From CBDCME01 sp965218865 (GTDB taxonomy: Bacteria > Pseudomonadota > Alphaproteobacteria > JAAXGF01): DNA of 64,000 bases. Made by a program: the position numbers and the translations under genes. Where the stretch lies: positions 124,001 through 188,000 of the forward strand of contig CBDCME010000043.1 in NCBI GenBank assembly GCA_965218865.1. The letters are read 5' to 3'. The notes below the pieces were generated by a model that saw only the letters and a program-made list of their open reading frames with translations, was not told where the DNA came from and searched no databases. Below, piece by piece: positions 1-8,607 of this stretch. Position 1 is the stretch's first letter. Every line of letters begins with the position of its first letter.

Positions 1-926
1 CCCGCCACATCGAGCGGGCCGAAAACCTCGCCCGAGTGCTCGACGTCAACGAATCCTTCAGCCACGACACCAAGGGCGACACCAATTGGGAATCGATCTT
101 GAGGCTCTACGCCGACGAAAAACGTTTCTACCGTAAGGGAAGGACGTTGAGCGCCGATTCGGTGATCCGCTATTACGTCATCGACCACGACAACCCGGGA
201 TCGGTCGTCTCGTCCCTGAGGATGGCGCGCGAGAACGCCCGCACGCTGCGGCCGTTGATCTCGACCGAAATGTGGACCCAGCTCAACATGTTTTACCACA
301 AGGTCGAGGCGCTCAAGGATTCGGATCTCGCCGAGCCCAAGCTGAACGAGCTTTGCCGGGTCATCAAGGAAGGCTGCCAGGCCCACGGTGGCATCACCAA
401 CGAAACCTTCTATCGCGACGAGGGCTGGTTTTTTTACCAGCTCGGCATGAACATCGAGCGGGCCGATCAGACCTCGCGCCTCCTGGACGTCAAATACGAG
501 CTCCTGTTGCCGTCGGTGAGCGACGTCGGATCGCCGCTTGACCTCAGCCAATGGAACGCGCTTTTGCGCTCCACCGCCGGGTATCACGCCTACCGGCGGA
601 TCCACCCCAGCGGCATAAATCCGGCCAAAGTGGCGGGTTTCCTGCTTCTCGACACGCATTTTCCGCGCTCGGTCGCGGCCAGCATCGGGGCAGCCGCCCG
701 AATGCTGGTGGACCTCCGGTATCGCTATGGACTGGCGGCCGGGGCGGCGGCCGAGAACAAGCTCCTCGTCTTCCAGTCGCGACTCGGGGCCGATACGATC
801 GAGGCGGTCATCGCCCGCGGTTTGCACGAGGAACTCGATTGGATACAAAGGGAGCTGATCGCCGTCACCAATGCCCTGGGCCGCGACTTCTTCGGCTCCG
901 ACGAAGCCGAAGCGCCGGCGGCGTGA
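1..926 (+). CDS. alpha-E domain protein (DUF403), 5' end outside window
   Basis: The frame is open from the first bases and reads RHIERAENLARVLDV before the first internal GTG at 36, so the true start lies upstream of the window. Two RAE/RADQ-type helical stretches (HIERAENLARVLDV near the start and NIERADQTSRLLDV about 110 residues later) are the hallmark of the alpha-E family, an all-helical family of unknown biochemical role. Known family members usually sit beside a circularly permuted ATP-grasp protein and a transglutaminase-like protein and are thought to act in peptide or peptide-tag metabolism; neither neighbour is visible here. The C-terminus ends normally with a TGA at 924. Family assignment is confident; function is not known. 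Confidence 0.85.
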   Translation, partial: RHIERAENLARVLDVNESFSHDTKGDTNWESILRLYADEKRFYRKGRTLSADSVIRYYVIDHDNPGSVVSSLRMARENARTLRPLISTEMWTQLNMFYHKVEALKDSDLAEPKLNELCRVIKEGCQAHGGITNETFYRDEGWFFYQLGMNIERADQTSRLLDVKYELLLPSVSDVGSPLDLSQWNALLRSTAGYHAYRRIHPSGINPAKVAGFLLLDTHFPRSVAASIGAAARMLVDLRYRYGLAAGAAAENKLLVFQSRLGADTIEAVIARGLHEELDWIQRELIAVTNALGRDFFGSDEAEAPAA

Positions 927-960
927 TCCGACCACGGGGGAGTGCTTGGGTGCCATTTCC

Positions 961-1040
961 CGGAGCCGTTCAAAACTGGCCGGAGCCGTTCAAAACTGGC
1001 CGGAGCCGTTCGAAACTGACCGGAGCCTTTCAAAGCTGGA
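961..1040. repeat. four tandem 20-bp repeats upstream of glsA
   Basis: Four head-to-tail 20-bp units start at 961, 981, 1001 and 1021. The first two are identical (CGGAGCCGTTCAAAACTGGC). The third and fourth carry 2-4 changes each. The array ends 9 bases before the glutaminase ATG, so it occupies the 5' leader and any ribosome-binding site of that gene. Confidence 0.95.
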
Positions 1041-1049
1041 ATTGCCAAC

Positions 1050-1964
1050 ATGAATTATCAATCGGTCCTCGATGAAATCGCGCTAGAGATTCGCCCCCAT
1101 TTCGGCCGCGGCAAGGTCGCCGATTACATTCCCGCGTTGGCGAAGGTCCCGGCGGACAAGTTCGGCATGGCGTTGGTCGCCGTCGACGGCACCTGTTATA
1201 CGGTCGGCGAGGCCGAGGAAAACTTCTCGATCCAAAGCATCTCGAAGGTCCTCACCTTGATGCTCGCGGTCAAGTACGTCGGCGACGCCTTGTGGCGGCG
1301 GGTCGGCCGGGAGCCGTCGGGCGACCCCTTCAATTCCCTGACCCAGCTCGAATACGAGCACGGCATCCCGCGAAATCCGATGATCAACGCCGGCGCCCTC
1401 GTCTCGGTGGATTGCGTGGTTTCCCATTGCCAGGACGCGAAGGAAACGATCCTCGAATTCGTGCGCTCGTTTTCCGCCAATCCCGACATCGACTACGACA
1501 CGGAAGTCGCCCGCTCCGAGTGGGAACACAGATTTTCCAACATGGCGATGGCGAGTTACCTGAAAAGCTACGGCAATCTCGAGAATGAGGTGGAGCAAGT
1601 GCTGGACGTCTATTTCCACCAGTGCTCGATCGCGATGAGCTGCCGCGACCTCGCCCACGCCTTCCTGCCCCTGGCCAACAAGGGATTGATGCCGTATTCC
1701 GAGAAACGCGTGATCGGCGAGCGACGGGCCAAACGGGTCAACGCGATCATGCTGACCTGCGGGCTGTATGATTCGGTGGGCGATTTCGCCTTTCGCGTCG
1801 GCCTCCCGGCCAAGAGCGGCGTCGGCGGCGGTATCGTCGCCGTCATGCCCAACGAATTCAGCGTCGCCGTGTGGTCCCCGGCCCTGGAAGAATCAGGCAA
1901 CTCGCTGATCGGAATCGAGGCCCTGGCCCTGCTGACCTCGTTGACTGGAAAGTCGATTTTCTGA
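1050..1964 (+). CDS. glsA: glutaminase
   Basis: Serine-dependent beta-lactamase-fold glutaminase (304 aa, the usual length) that hydrolyses L-glutamine to glutamate and ammonia in the cytoplasm. The catalytic S-x-x-K motif is visible as SISK at residues 63-66. Other family signatures are the NPMINAGAL block around residue 110 and the glycine-rich KSGVGGGI segment near residue 255. The ATG at 1050 lies 9 bases after the 20-bp tandem array; upstream AGCTGGAA is only a weak Shine-Dalgarno. The gene stands alone between the alpha-E gene and IS630 copy 1. Confidence 0.95.
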   Translation: MNYQSVLDEIALEIRPHFGRGKVADYIPALAKVPADKFGMALVAVDGTCYTVGEAEENFSIQSISKVLTLMLAVKYVGDALWRRVGREPSGDPFNSLTQLEYEHGIPRNPMINAGALVSVDCVVSHCQDAKETILEFVRSFSANPDIDYDTEVARSEWEHRFSNMAMASYLKSYGNLENEVEQVLDVYFHQCSIAMSCRDLAHAFLPLANKGLMPYSEKRVIGERRAKRVNAIMLTCGLYDSVGDFAFRVGLPAKSGVGGGIVAVMPNEFSVAVWSPALEESGNSLIGIEALALLTSLTGKSIF

Positions 1965-2055
1965 CGATCCAGTCCCAACAACCATCGTCCGTATATTCCA
2001 TACACATTCCGAGTGCCTAGAATTCTTTCAGGTCGGAGACTTATACCAACCGCCC

Positions 2056-2661
2056 TTAACATTGCCTTGTGCGAGCCCACGCTCTGAGGCCGATGGACAT
2101 GATCTTCCAAGGTTGGTCGGTCAGGTTGTTCCAGGCTTGGCAAGAGGCCTCGACGATGGCTTCATAGGAGTCGCAGACACGATTGGAGAGCCAGTTCTGG
2201 CGGAGGTATTGCCAGACATTTTCGGCGGGATTGAGCTCCGGGGACTTGGGTGGCAAAGGCACGAGGGAGATGTTCTCCGGGATGCCGAGTTTGGCAGTGG
2301 TGTGCCATGCGGCTTGGTCGAGCAGCACGACGGCATGGGCGTTTGGGGCAACGGCCCGGCTGATTTCCTCGAGATGCAGGTCCATGGCTTCAGTATTGGC
2401 GCGCGGCATGACCAGCGCCGCGCCCTCACCGCGCTCGGGGCAGATGGCGCCGAAGAGATACGCCGAAGAGGTCCGTAGGTCCTTGACCTGGCGCGGGCGC
2501 GATCCCTTTGGGGCCCACTGGCGCACCAGGCTGTTCTTCTGGCCGACGCGCATTTCATCTTGAAACCAAACCTCGATGGGCGTGTCCGGTGGCTGTGCCG
2601 CTACGATTTTCGCCAAGTGTTCGGGAAAACTTTTTTTTAAATTCCTCCTGTGCCCGCGCAT
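2056..2661 (-). CDS. IS630 transposase orfB, copy 1
   Basis: C-terminal DDE_3-type catalytic half. The three acidic positions lie in VWFQDEMRVG, VVLLDQAAWH and SPELNPAENVW. The frame overlaps orfA by about 100 bases across the A8 run, so it is probably made as an orfAB fusion. The ATG at 2661 could also serve as an independent start. Confidence 0.85.
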   Translation of the reverse strand: MRGHRRNLKKSFPEHLAKIVAAQPPDTPIEVWFQDEMRVGQKNSLVRQWAPKGSRPRQVKDLRTSSAYLFGAICPERGEGAALVMPRANTEAMDLHLEEISRAVAPNAHAVVLLDQAAWHTTAKLGIPENISLVPLPPKSPELNPAENVWQYLRQNWLSNRVCDSYEAIVEASCQAWNNLTDQPWKIMSIGLRAWARTRQC

Positions 2662-3121
2662 CCTGGCCGACGTGGCGCGGGCGCGCGGAAATATGCGAGA
2701 ACCCGAGCGCGGCCAGCAGCTTGCCGACGCTCCGCTCGTGATAGTCCACGCCGAAGCGCGTTCGGATCAGTTGCTTGAGATCGATGCAGCGCCAGCGCAC
2801 GACCCCATCCCGTTCGGGATCGGGACCGGCCTCGATAGCCCGCGAAAGCGCCGCCATTTGCGACGGCGTCAACCGACGCAACGCCCCGTTCGGCTTGCGG
2901 TCGATCAGACCGGCCGGACCTCCCGCGTTGAACCGGTGAACCCAGTCCCGCAACGTCTGCCGATCCATGCCGCCAATACCCGCCGCGCACGCTCGATCCA
3001 TCCCATCGTAGATGGCCGCCATCGACAAAAGCCGTCGCGCCTGGTTCCCATCATCGCTCCGTGCCGCAAGAACACGGACTCTTTCAGCATCAAAGTCGTT
3101 TCGCAAAGGAATCGTTGGCAT
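2555..3121 (-). CDS. IS630 transposase orfA, copy 1
   Basis: N-terminal half of an IS630-family transposase with helix-turn-helix segments (LRDWVHRFNAGGPAGLIDRK is the typical linker). The ATG at 3121 is preceded by AAGGGAG at good spacing; an in-frame GTG three codons upstream is less likely. The frame runs through the A8 run at about 2632-2639 and then out of the catalytic frame. Full transposase requires a shift into orfB (net +1, or slippage on the A run). Confidence 0.85.
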   Translation of the reverse strand: MPTIPLRNDFDAERVRVLAARSDDGNQARRLLSMAAIYDGMDRACAAGIGGMDRQTLRDWVHRFNAGGPAGLIDRKPNGALRRLTPSQMAALSRAIEAGPDPERDGVVRWRCIDLKQLIRTRFGVDYHERSVGKLLAALGFSHISARPRHVGQDARAQEEFKKKFSRTLGENRSGTATGHAHRGLVSR

Positions 3122-3180
3122 TGAACACACTCCCTTGTTGCCAACAACCTTGAATCATACAAAACCTAGCGTGTAAACCT

Positions 3181-4311
3181 TTGCGCGAGTCAAACTCTAG
3201 GGCGGTTGGTATTAGACTCCAAAAGCGTGCTCATCGCTATGGCCTTGGAAACAGTGTGCTCTCAGTCGAGGATGCGCTCGATTTTCTCCGACAGACGTTT
3301 GATCCCAGGGCGGTCGAACTCCCATTTATCGTTGAACGCGAGGCGTATGCCGTAGACCGGAGCCATCCAATTTTTGAAAGTCTTCGAGCCGACTATCCTG
3401 GTTGGGACGATTGGTTCGAGCGATGCGCTCATGATCACCGCAAATGTTGGGTGGTGGAAGTCGGTGGCGAGATGGCCGGAATAATTGTTCGCAAGGACGA
3501 GACCAACTCAGAGGACGGGATCGTGTCCCCGGGTCGGAAAGTCCTGAAGTTGTGCACGTTCATTATGGCGACCAAGTATCGAGGCGAAAAATTTGGCGAA
3601 CACTTCCTAAAACAGAGCCTTTGGTTCGCCCAAACAAACCGCTACAACGTGGTTTATCTGACAGCCTTCGCCGACAAGGAGGAGCTTATCAGCCTATTGC
3701 AGGCCTATGGCTTCAAGAAAACCAGGCGGAACGATAATGGCGAGTTGTTCTTCGAAAAAGTAATGCGATATGGTCCGCTGAACCCTGAGGTCCAGGCGGA
3801 CTTCCTCACCTTCGACAGGAACTGTTACCCTCGTTTCTATGATGGGGTCCGTGTAGCGAAGTTCTGCGTCCCGATCCAAGGGCCATATCATGAAAAATTG
3901 TTTCCTGAGATCAGCTTCCACAAACCCCTTCCGCTCTTTCCTGAGAATGTTTTTGGCCGCGAGCTGACGGCAAGTCTGAATGACGAGCGCACACCTGGCA
4001 ACACGATCCGAAAGGTCTATCTCTGCAGGGCCCAGTCGAAGCGGTTGCAGCCGGGGGAACTGCTCTTCTTTTATATGTCTAAGGACCAAAGGCTTGAGAA
4101 ATCGCAGTGCATGACGACCGTCGGAATTATCGAAAGAATGGTCGAGTGTTCAAGTGCAGAAGATTTAATTCGCTTCACGGCGAAGCGGTCGGTTTTCTCC
4201 GCCGCCGAACTCAAAGAGATGCAAGCGATGTCACCGTCACCTATCAAGGTGATTAATTTCCTTCTTGCGGGGCACGCAACGCCACCAGTTCCTGTTCACC
4301 AGCTGATCTAG
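3181..4311 (+). CDS. GNAT N-acetyltransferase with C-terminal PUA-like domain
   Basis: The 376-residue frame has a GNAT fold at about residues 30-195; acetyl-CoA-binding loop TKYRGEKFGEHFLK is visible. A second domain at about 230-365 (KVYLCRAQ, PGELLFFYMSK, TVGIIERMVE) resembles the EVE/ASCH/PUA RNA- or modified-base-binding fold. The first ten codons (starting TTG at 3181) come from the end of IS630 copy 1, so the native start is either lost or lies at a downstream codon such as the GTG near 3259. The substrate is unknown. Base composition is lower in GC than the flanking core genes, suggesting an acquired gene. Domain calls are by eye and the second is tentative. Confidence 0.7.
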   Translation: MRESNSRAVGIRLQKRAHRYGLGNSVLSVEDALDFLRQTFDPRAVELPFIVEREAYAVDRSHPIFESLRADYPGWDDWFERCAHDHRKCWVVEVGGEMAGIIVRKDETNSEDGIVSPGRKVLKLCTFIMATKYRGEKFGEHFLKQSLWFAQTNRYNVVYLTAFADKEELISLLQAYGFKKTRRNDNGELFFEKVMRYGPLNPEVQADFLTFDRNCYPRFYDGVRVAKFCVPIQGPYHEKLFPEISFHKPLPLFPENVFGRELTASLNDERTPGNTIRKVYLCRAQSKRLQPGELLFFYMSKDQRLEKSQCMTTVGIIERMVECSSAEDLIRFTAKRSVFSAAELKEMQAMSPSPIKVINFLLAGHATPPVPVHQLI

Positions 4312-4805
4312 GAGGGCGTTTTCAACCGTCGGCCGCCACAGTCGATCTGCCGTCTTCATCAAGAAAGGTATGAAAGGCTGCAGTCGCTAATTTCTTTTGG
4401 GTTTGTGCCGTGATAGGTCAATTTTGTGTGTCCGCCTCGGATTGAGCCAAGTGTGATTACAGTTATTCCGGAAACAGCCAGTAAGCAAACGTGCGCCTGA
4501 CCGAGGGACAGCGCAACTGATAGTTATAACCGGACCTGTCGGTAAAGCTCGAAAACCGAACCACGCGTTCAGACAATCGCCCGGATCAAGGCCCTCGCAA
4601 GACAAAAACAGACACGCGCCCGCAGACGAAGCGCGCAAGGCGGAGGTAAACAACGCCATCGGAGACTAGCTTTCGCGTCCTTTAGCGTGTTTGCGTACCG
4701 GCAATTTCCATTGTTTTTTCACCAAGGAAAGACCTCGCCTGACCAAGTAGGCAAACTCATGAACTGCTAAACATGAAATTCAATTAAATCAAGAACGTAG
4801 AAAAG
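4312..4805. other. no convincing gene
   Basis: About 490 bases between the GNAT-like gene and ilvE. A 90-codon open frame on the minus strand (4387-4659) has no recognisable domain, no clear ribosome-binding site and a composition that does not look coding. No repeat or RNA structure was recognised. Confidence 0.5.
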
Positions 4806-5687
4806 CTACTTGCGGACTTCTTTGGCGTAATCGTCGATCATCTGGCGGGTTAGGGGGCCGACGTGGAAATGGTGGTCGCCGATCTGACGCACGGGGGTGA
4901 CCTCGGCCGCGGTGCCGGTGAGGAAAACCTCGTCCGCTGTCGCGATCTCGTCGGGTTCGATCACGCGTTCGACGATCTTGATGCCGCGGTCCCGGGCCAG
5001 TCCGATGACCGTGCGCCGGGTGATGCCGTCGAGGAAGCAGTCCGGCGTCGGGGTATGGAGTTCGCCGCCCCGGACCAGAAAGATGTTGGCGCCGGTGGCC
5101 TCGGCGACGCGGCCCCGCCAGTCGAGCATCAGGGCGTCGTCGAATCCCTCGGCCTCGGCCTTGTGCTTGGACAATGTGCAGATCATGTAGAGGCCCGCCG
5201 CCTTGCTGTCGGTGGGGATGGTCTGGGGTGCCGGGCGGCGCCATTCGGCCAGCGCCAGGGCGATTCCCCGTAGGTGTGCCTTGGGGTCGAAATAGGCGCC
5301 CCAGTCCCAGGCCGAGATGGCGACGTGGATCCGGCTCGTTTGCGCCGACACGCCCATCATTTCGCTGCCCCGCCAGGCCAGGGGGCGGACGTAGCCGTCG
5401 TCGATCCCGTTGGCCCGGATGACCTCGCGCGACGCCGTGTCGATCTCGTCGGCGCTGAACGGCAACGCGAAGCCGAGCCGTCCAGCCGAAAAGGCGAGGC
5501 GCTCGGAATGTTCGCTCAGCTTGTAGATCCGTCCGCCGTAGACCCGCTCGCCCTCGAACACGGCGCTGGCGTAATGCAGGCCGTGGCTGAGGACGTGCAG
5601 ATTGGCCTCGCGCCAGGGCCGCAACACCCCGTCGAACCAGATAGAACCGTTGCGATCATCGTAGGGCGCCGAGGGTGCGGAAGGCAT
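4806..5687 (-). CDS. ilvE: branched-chain amino-acid aminotransferase
   Basis: Fold-type IV PLP aminotransferase (293 aa) that interconverts Leu/Ile/Val and their 2-oxo acids using glutamate/2-oxoglutarate. The PLP lysine is in DSKAAGLYM (about K162). The phosphate-cup region EATGANIFLV and the TGTAAEVTPV segment are both present. An alternative member of this fold (D-amino-acid transaminase) is less likely given these motifs. The ATG at 5687 is 66 bases from, and divergent to, the MarR-like gene, suggesting a shared regulatory region. Divergence from marR and the downstream two-component pair is an arrangement I associate with Rhodospirillales (from memory). Confidence 0.93.
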   Translation of the reverse strand: MPSAPSAPYDDRNGSIWFDGVLRPWREANLHVLSHGLHYASAVFEGERVYGGRIYKLSEHSERLAFSAGRLGFALPFSADEIDTASREVIRANGIDDGYVRPLAWRGSEMMGVSAQTSRIHVAISAWDWGAYFDPKAHLRGIALALAEWRRPAPQTIPTDSKAAGLYMICTLSKHKAEAEGFDDALMLDWRGRVAEATGANIFLVRGGELHTPTPDCFLDGITRRTVIGLARDRGIKIVERVIEPDEIATADEVFLTGTAAEVTPVRQIGDHHFHVGPLTRQMIDDYAKEVRK

Positions 5688-5753
5688 CTGTCGAACAGTG
5701 AGGGAGTCAAAACGGTCTTGCGTTCCCTAACATTCGACGGCATATCAGTCAAC

Positions 5754-6245
5754 ATGGCTGACATAACTCGATCCGTGGGTCCGCTCTTCCTCCGTGAAGA
5801 AGAACTTTCGACCGGGTTGGAGCTGCTGTTTTGCGCCTTCCGCGACGTCGCCCTGGATACCGATGCCACGCTGGCCAACCACGGAGTCGGCCGGGCCCAC
5901 CACCGGGTGATCTATTTCGTCGGCCGTAATCCCGGGATCACGGTCAGCGAGCTGTTGCACATCCTGCGGATCACCAAGCAGAGCCTGTCGCGGGTTCTGA
6001 GCCAACTCGTCGCCAAGGGGATCATCGTTCAAACTCCGGGCCGCGACGACCGCCGCCGCCGGATGCTTCACCTCACCGACGAGGGGTTCGCCCTGGAGCG
6101 CCGCTTGACCGCCAGTCAGCGGGCCCGCATGGCGCGGGCCTACCGCGAGGCGGGTCCGCAGGCGGTCGAGGGCTACCGCAAGGTGCTCCTGGGGCTGATC
6201 GATCGGCCGGCGCCACGGCGTTCGACCGACGGGAGCCAGGGCTAA
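5754..6245 (+). CDS. MarR-family transcriptional regulator
   Basis: A 163-residue winged-helix repressor-type protein. The recognition region reads TVSELLHILRITKQSLSRVL, followed by a basic wing GRDDRRRRMLHLTDEG. The reading frame is open far upstream on the antisense of ilvE, but the ATG at 5754 fits the family length and excludes ilvE overlap. It is divergent from ilvE and 7 bases upstream of the response regulator, so it probably forms one transcript with the two-component pair. The ligand is unknown. Confidence 0.88.
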   Translation: MADITRSVGPLFLREEELSTGLELLFCAFRDVALDTDATLANHGVGRAHHRVIYFVGRNPGITVSELLHILRITKQSLSRVLSQLVAKGIIVQTPGRDDRRRRMLHLTDEGFALERRLTASQRARMARAYREAGPQAVEGYRKVLLGLIDRPAPRRSTDGSQG

Positions 6246-6252
6246 CGACAAC

Positions 6253-6933
6253 ATGGACCGCTTCCACATCATGGTCGTGGACGATGATCGCCGTCTCCGC
6301 ACCCTGCTCCGTAAATTCCTGAGCGACAACGGGTTCGTGGTTTCGACCGCGAAGGACGCGGCGGAAGCGCGGGCGACCTTGACCGGTCTGCGCGTCGACC
6401 TGATCGTGCTCGACGTGATGATGCCCGGCGAGAGCGGCCTTGAGCTGACCGACTGGCTCCGCCGCGAAACCCGCATCCCGGTTCTTCTCTTGACCGCGAT
6501 GGGCGCCGCCGAGGATCGGATCGCCGGCCTTGAGCGCGGCGCCGACGATTATCTCGCCAAGCCCTTCGAACCGCGCGAGCTGCTCCTGCGCATCGCCACC
6601 ATCTTGCGCCGGACCGAGACCGCGGCCGTGGAACCCGGCGACGTTACCCTCGGGGATTGCCTTTTCGACATCGCCCGCGGCCGCCTGAGCCGGGGCACCG
6701 AGGCGATTCGCCTAACCGCGTCGGAGGCCGGCCTGATGCGAGTCTTCGCCCGCAATCCGGAGGTGATTCTTTCCCGCGCGCGCCTCGTCCGCGACAGCGG
6801 TGTCGGCGGTAACGAGCGGACCATCGACGTCCAGGTCACGCGCCTGCGCCGCAAGATCGAGCCCGATCCCAAGGACCCGCGGTATCTGCAAACGGTGTGG
6901 GGGGAGGGCTATGTCCTGCGACCGGACCGATGA
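6253..6933 (+). CDS. OmpR-family response regulator
   Basis: 226 aa: receiver domain (residues 1-120) with acidic pocket DDD at 10-12, phosphoacceptor D54 in LIVLDVMMPGESG and the conserved lysine in YLAKPFEP. A C-terminal OmpR/PhoB winged helix follows (TASEAGLMRVFARNP, ERTIDVQVTRLRRKIE). Its stop codon overlaps the ATG of the histidine kinase (ATGA), so the two are translationally coupled. The regulon cannot be told from the sequence. Confidence 0.95.
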   Translation: MDRFHIMVVDDDRRLRTLLRKFLSDNGFVVSTAKDAAEARATLTGLRVDLIVLDVMMPGESGLELTDWLRRETRIPVLLLTAMGAAEDRIAGLERGADDYLAKPFEPRELLLRIATILRRTETAAVEPGDVTLGDCLFDIARGRLSRGTEAIRLTASEAGLMRVFARNPEVILSRARLVRDSGVGGNERTIDVQVTRLRRKIEPDPKDPRYLQTVWGEGYVLRPDR

Positions 6934-8273
6934 GCGCCGAGGTTAGGGGGAAGCGCTCCGAAGGCGCCCGGCCGAGGTTGCGCCGGTTTCTGCCGCGGAC
7001 GCTGTTCGGCCGGGCCCTGATCATCATCGCGACGCCACTAATCCTGGTCCAGATGGTTTCGGCGTACGTCTTCTACGCCCACCACTGGGACACCGTGAGC
7101 CGGCGCCTCGCCCTTGGACTCAGTGGCGACATCGCGACCTTGGCCGATCTGGCCGAAACCTCCGCCAGCGACCGCGAACGCCTGATCCGCCGTGCCAGCC
7201 GGCACATGAATATCGTCGCTCGGCTCCAACCGGGGGCGGAACTCGCCGCCTCGGCCGGGCCCGGGACGATTTTCGAGCGCGGCCTGGTAGCGGTCATCGG
7301 CGAGCGGGTGCAGCGGCCCTTCCGAGTAAAATACGAGGGCGCGCGGGGGTGGGTCACGGTGCGAGTCCAAATCGCCGACGGCGTGCTCGAGGTGGAAGCG
7401 CCGGAAAAACGCCTTTTCACCTCCACGATCTACGTCTTCACCACCTGGTCGGTGGGCGTTTCGATCATTCTGCTGGGGATCGCCATCGTCTTCCTGCGCA
7501 ATCAGCTGCGGCCGATAAACCAGCTTGCCGAGGCGGCCGATAGCTTCGGCAAGGGACGGGACGAGGTGCCGCTGAAGTTGCGCGGCGCAACCGAGGTGCG
7601 GCAGGCGACGAAGGCGTTTCTCGAGATGCGCGACCGGATCCAGCGTCAGATCGCCCAGCGCACGGGGATGCTCGCCGGTGTCAGCCACGATCTGCGTACG
7701 CCGCTGACGCGGATGAAACTGCAACTGGCCATGCTCGGCGACAGCGAGGGCGTTTCCGAACTCGCCTCCGACGTCGCCGACATGGAAGGAATGGTCGAGG
7801 AATTTCTCGCCTTCGCCCGCGGCGAGGGTCGGGAAACCCCGGCCCCGACCGACCTCGCCGCCCTGTTGCGCCAGGTCGCCGCGAGCAGCAACGCTGGCCG
7901 GATCGGCGCGGTCGCGGTCGAAACCGAGGGCGACCTGGTGGTTCCGGTCCGGGCCAATGCCCTCAAACGTTCGTTCACCAACCTGGTGGACAACGGCCTG
8001 CGCCACGGCTCTCACGTGAAGGTGGCGGCGCGGCGCCTGTCCGAGACGGTCGAAATCACCATCGATGACGATGGCCCCGGGATCGCCGAGGAGGACCGCG
8101 ACGACGCCTTCCGGGCCTTCCACCGCCTCGACCGTTCGCGCAACCCGAATACCGGCGGTGTCGGCCTGGGGCTGACCATCGCCCGCGACGTCGTCCGCGG
8201 CCACGGCGGCGAGATCCTGCTCGACCGCGCCCCCATGGGAGGCGTACGGGCGGTCATCCGCCTGCCGGTTTAG
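6930..8273 (+). CDS. EnvZ-like sensor histidine kinase
   Basis: 447 aa inner-membrane kinase partner of the preceding regulator. A first membrane segment (TLFGRALIIIATPLILVQMV) is followed by a periplasmic sensor loop, a second segment near residue 175 (IYVFTTWSVGVSIILLGIAI), then a HAMP linker. The HisKA domain has phospho-histidine box GVSHDLRTPLTRMK. The HATPase_c domain has the N box (NLVDNGLRHG), G1 box (DDDGPGI) and G2 box (GGVGLGLTI). The ATG at 6930 overlaps the regulator stop. An earlier in-frame GTG would lie inside the regulator and is unlikely. Confidence 0.95.
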   Translation: MSAEVRGKRSEGARPRLRRFLPRTLFGRALIIIATPLILVQMVSAYVFYAHHWDTVSRRLALGLSGDIATLADLAETSASDRERLIRRASRHMNIVARLQPGAELAASAGPGTIFERGLVAVIGERVQRPFRVKYEGARGWVTVRVQIADGVLEVEAPEKRLFTSTIYVFTTWSVGVSIILLGIAIVFLRNQLRPINQLAEAADSFGKGRDEVPLKLRGATEVRQATKAFLEMRDRIQRQIAQRTGMLAGVSHDLRTPLTRMKLQLAMLGDSEGVSELASDVADMEGMVEEFLAFARGEGRETPAPTDLAALLRQVAASSNAGRIGAVAVETEGDLVVPVRANALKRSFTNLVDNGLRHGSHVKVAARRLSETVEITIDDDGPGIAEEDRDDAFRAFHRLDRSRNPNTGGVGLGLTIARDVVRGHGGEILLDRAPMGGVRAVIRLPV

Positions 8274-8278
8274 GATCG

Positions 8279-8309
8279 ATTCGAAAATTCGCGGCACCGG
8301 CCGGAACAA
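8279..8309. repeat. family A repeat, end fragment
   Basis: A truncated end of the dispersed hairpin repeat described at 59911-60046 (ATTCGAAAATTCGCGGCAC then CGGCCGGAACA), with the central hairpin missing. It lies just after the histidine-kinase stop codon. Confidence 0.55.
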
Positions 8310-8310
8310 A

Positions 8311-8462
8311 CACTAATAGTCTTCTCTAATCGGCATTCGAAGTTCAAGCTTCCGAAGTGGGGCGGATCCGCGGGCGTGGGGTTGGCCTGGTGGTCCCTGC
8401 TTCTCTACGTGCTCGGGGCGGCACAGGATGGGATCGGAAGGGTGAGGCGGCGGATCGTATCT
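8311..8462. repeat. dispersed repeat C, copy 1
   Basis: About 150 bases that recur inverted at 38093-38240 with roughly 90% identity by eye. Shared landmarks are AGTCTTCTCTAATCGGCATT, a GAAGTGGGGCGGATCCGCGG block and CTTCTCTACGTGCTCGGGGC. No significant coding potential. Together with the family A fragment it fills the gap between the kinase and the small cysteine-rich gene. Confidence 0.8.
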
Positions 8463-8607
8463 TGTCGGCGACCGGCTAAGCGGTATTGCGGTAAACGCGG
8501 GCATTCGCTATCTTCCGCCGACGAGCGCATGGGACCGGTCGGAAACAGGGTGGCAGGCAACCAGACCTAAATAATGAAGCGAGCGCTACGTTGGAGGGAG
8601 TGGCCGG

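Larger units (their letters stand above)
2044..3211 (-). mobile_element. IS630-family element, copy 1 (1168 bp)
   Basis: The first of seven near-identical copies. Terminal inverted repeats begin TACCAACCGCCCT. The element is flanked by TTA on both sides (2041-2043 and 3212-3214), and the rebuilt target is CTTAG. Two overlapping frames, orfA (helix-turn-helix) and orfB (DDE catalytic part), are separated by a run of eight A residues. It lies downstream of glsA, and its outward end supplies the first codons of the next open frame. Confidence 0.93.

Noticed and set aside
4387..4659. 90-codon minus-strand open frame as a gene
   Set aside because: No RBS, no domain, and mixed composition.
7038..8309. 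Open frame of 423 codons antisense to the histidine kinase
   Set aside because: The kinase frame has all HK motifs; the antisense frame has none.
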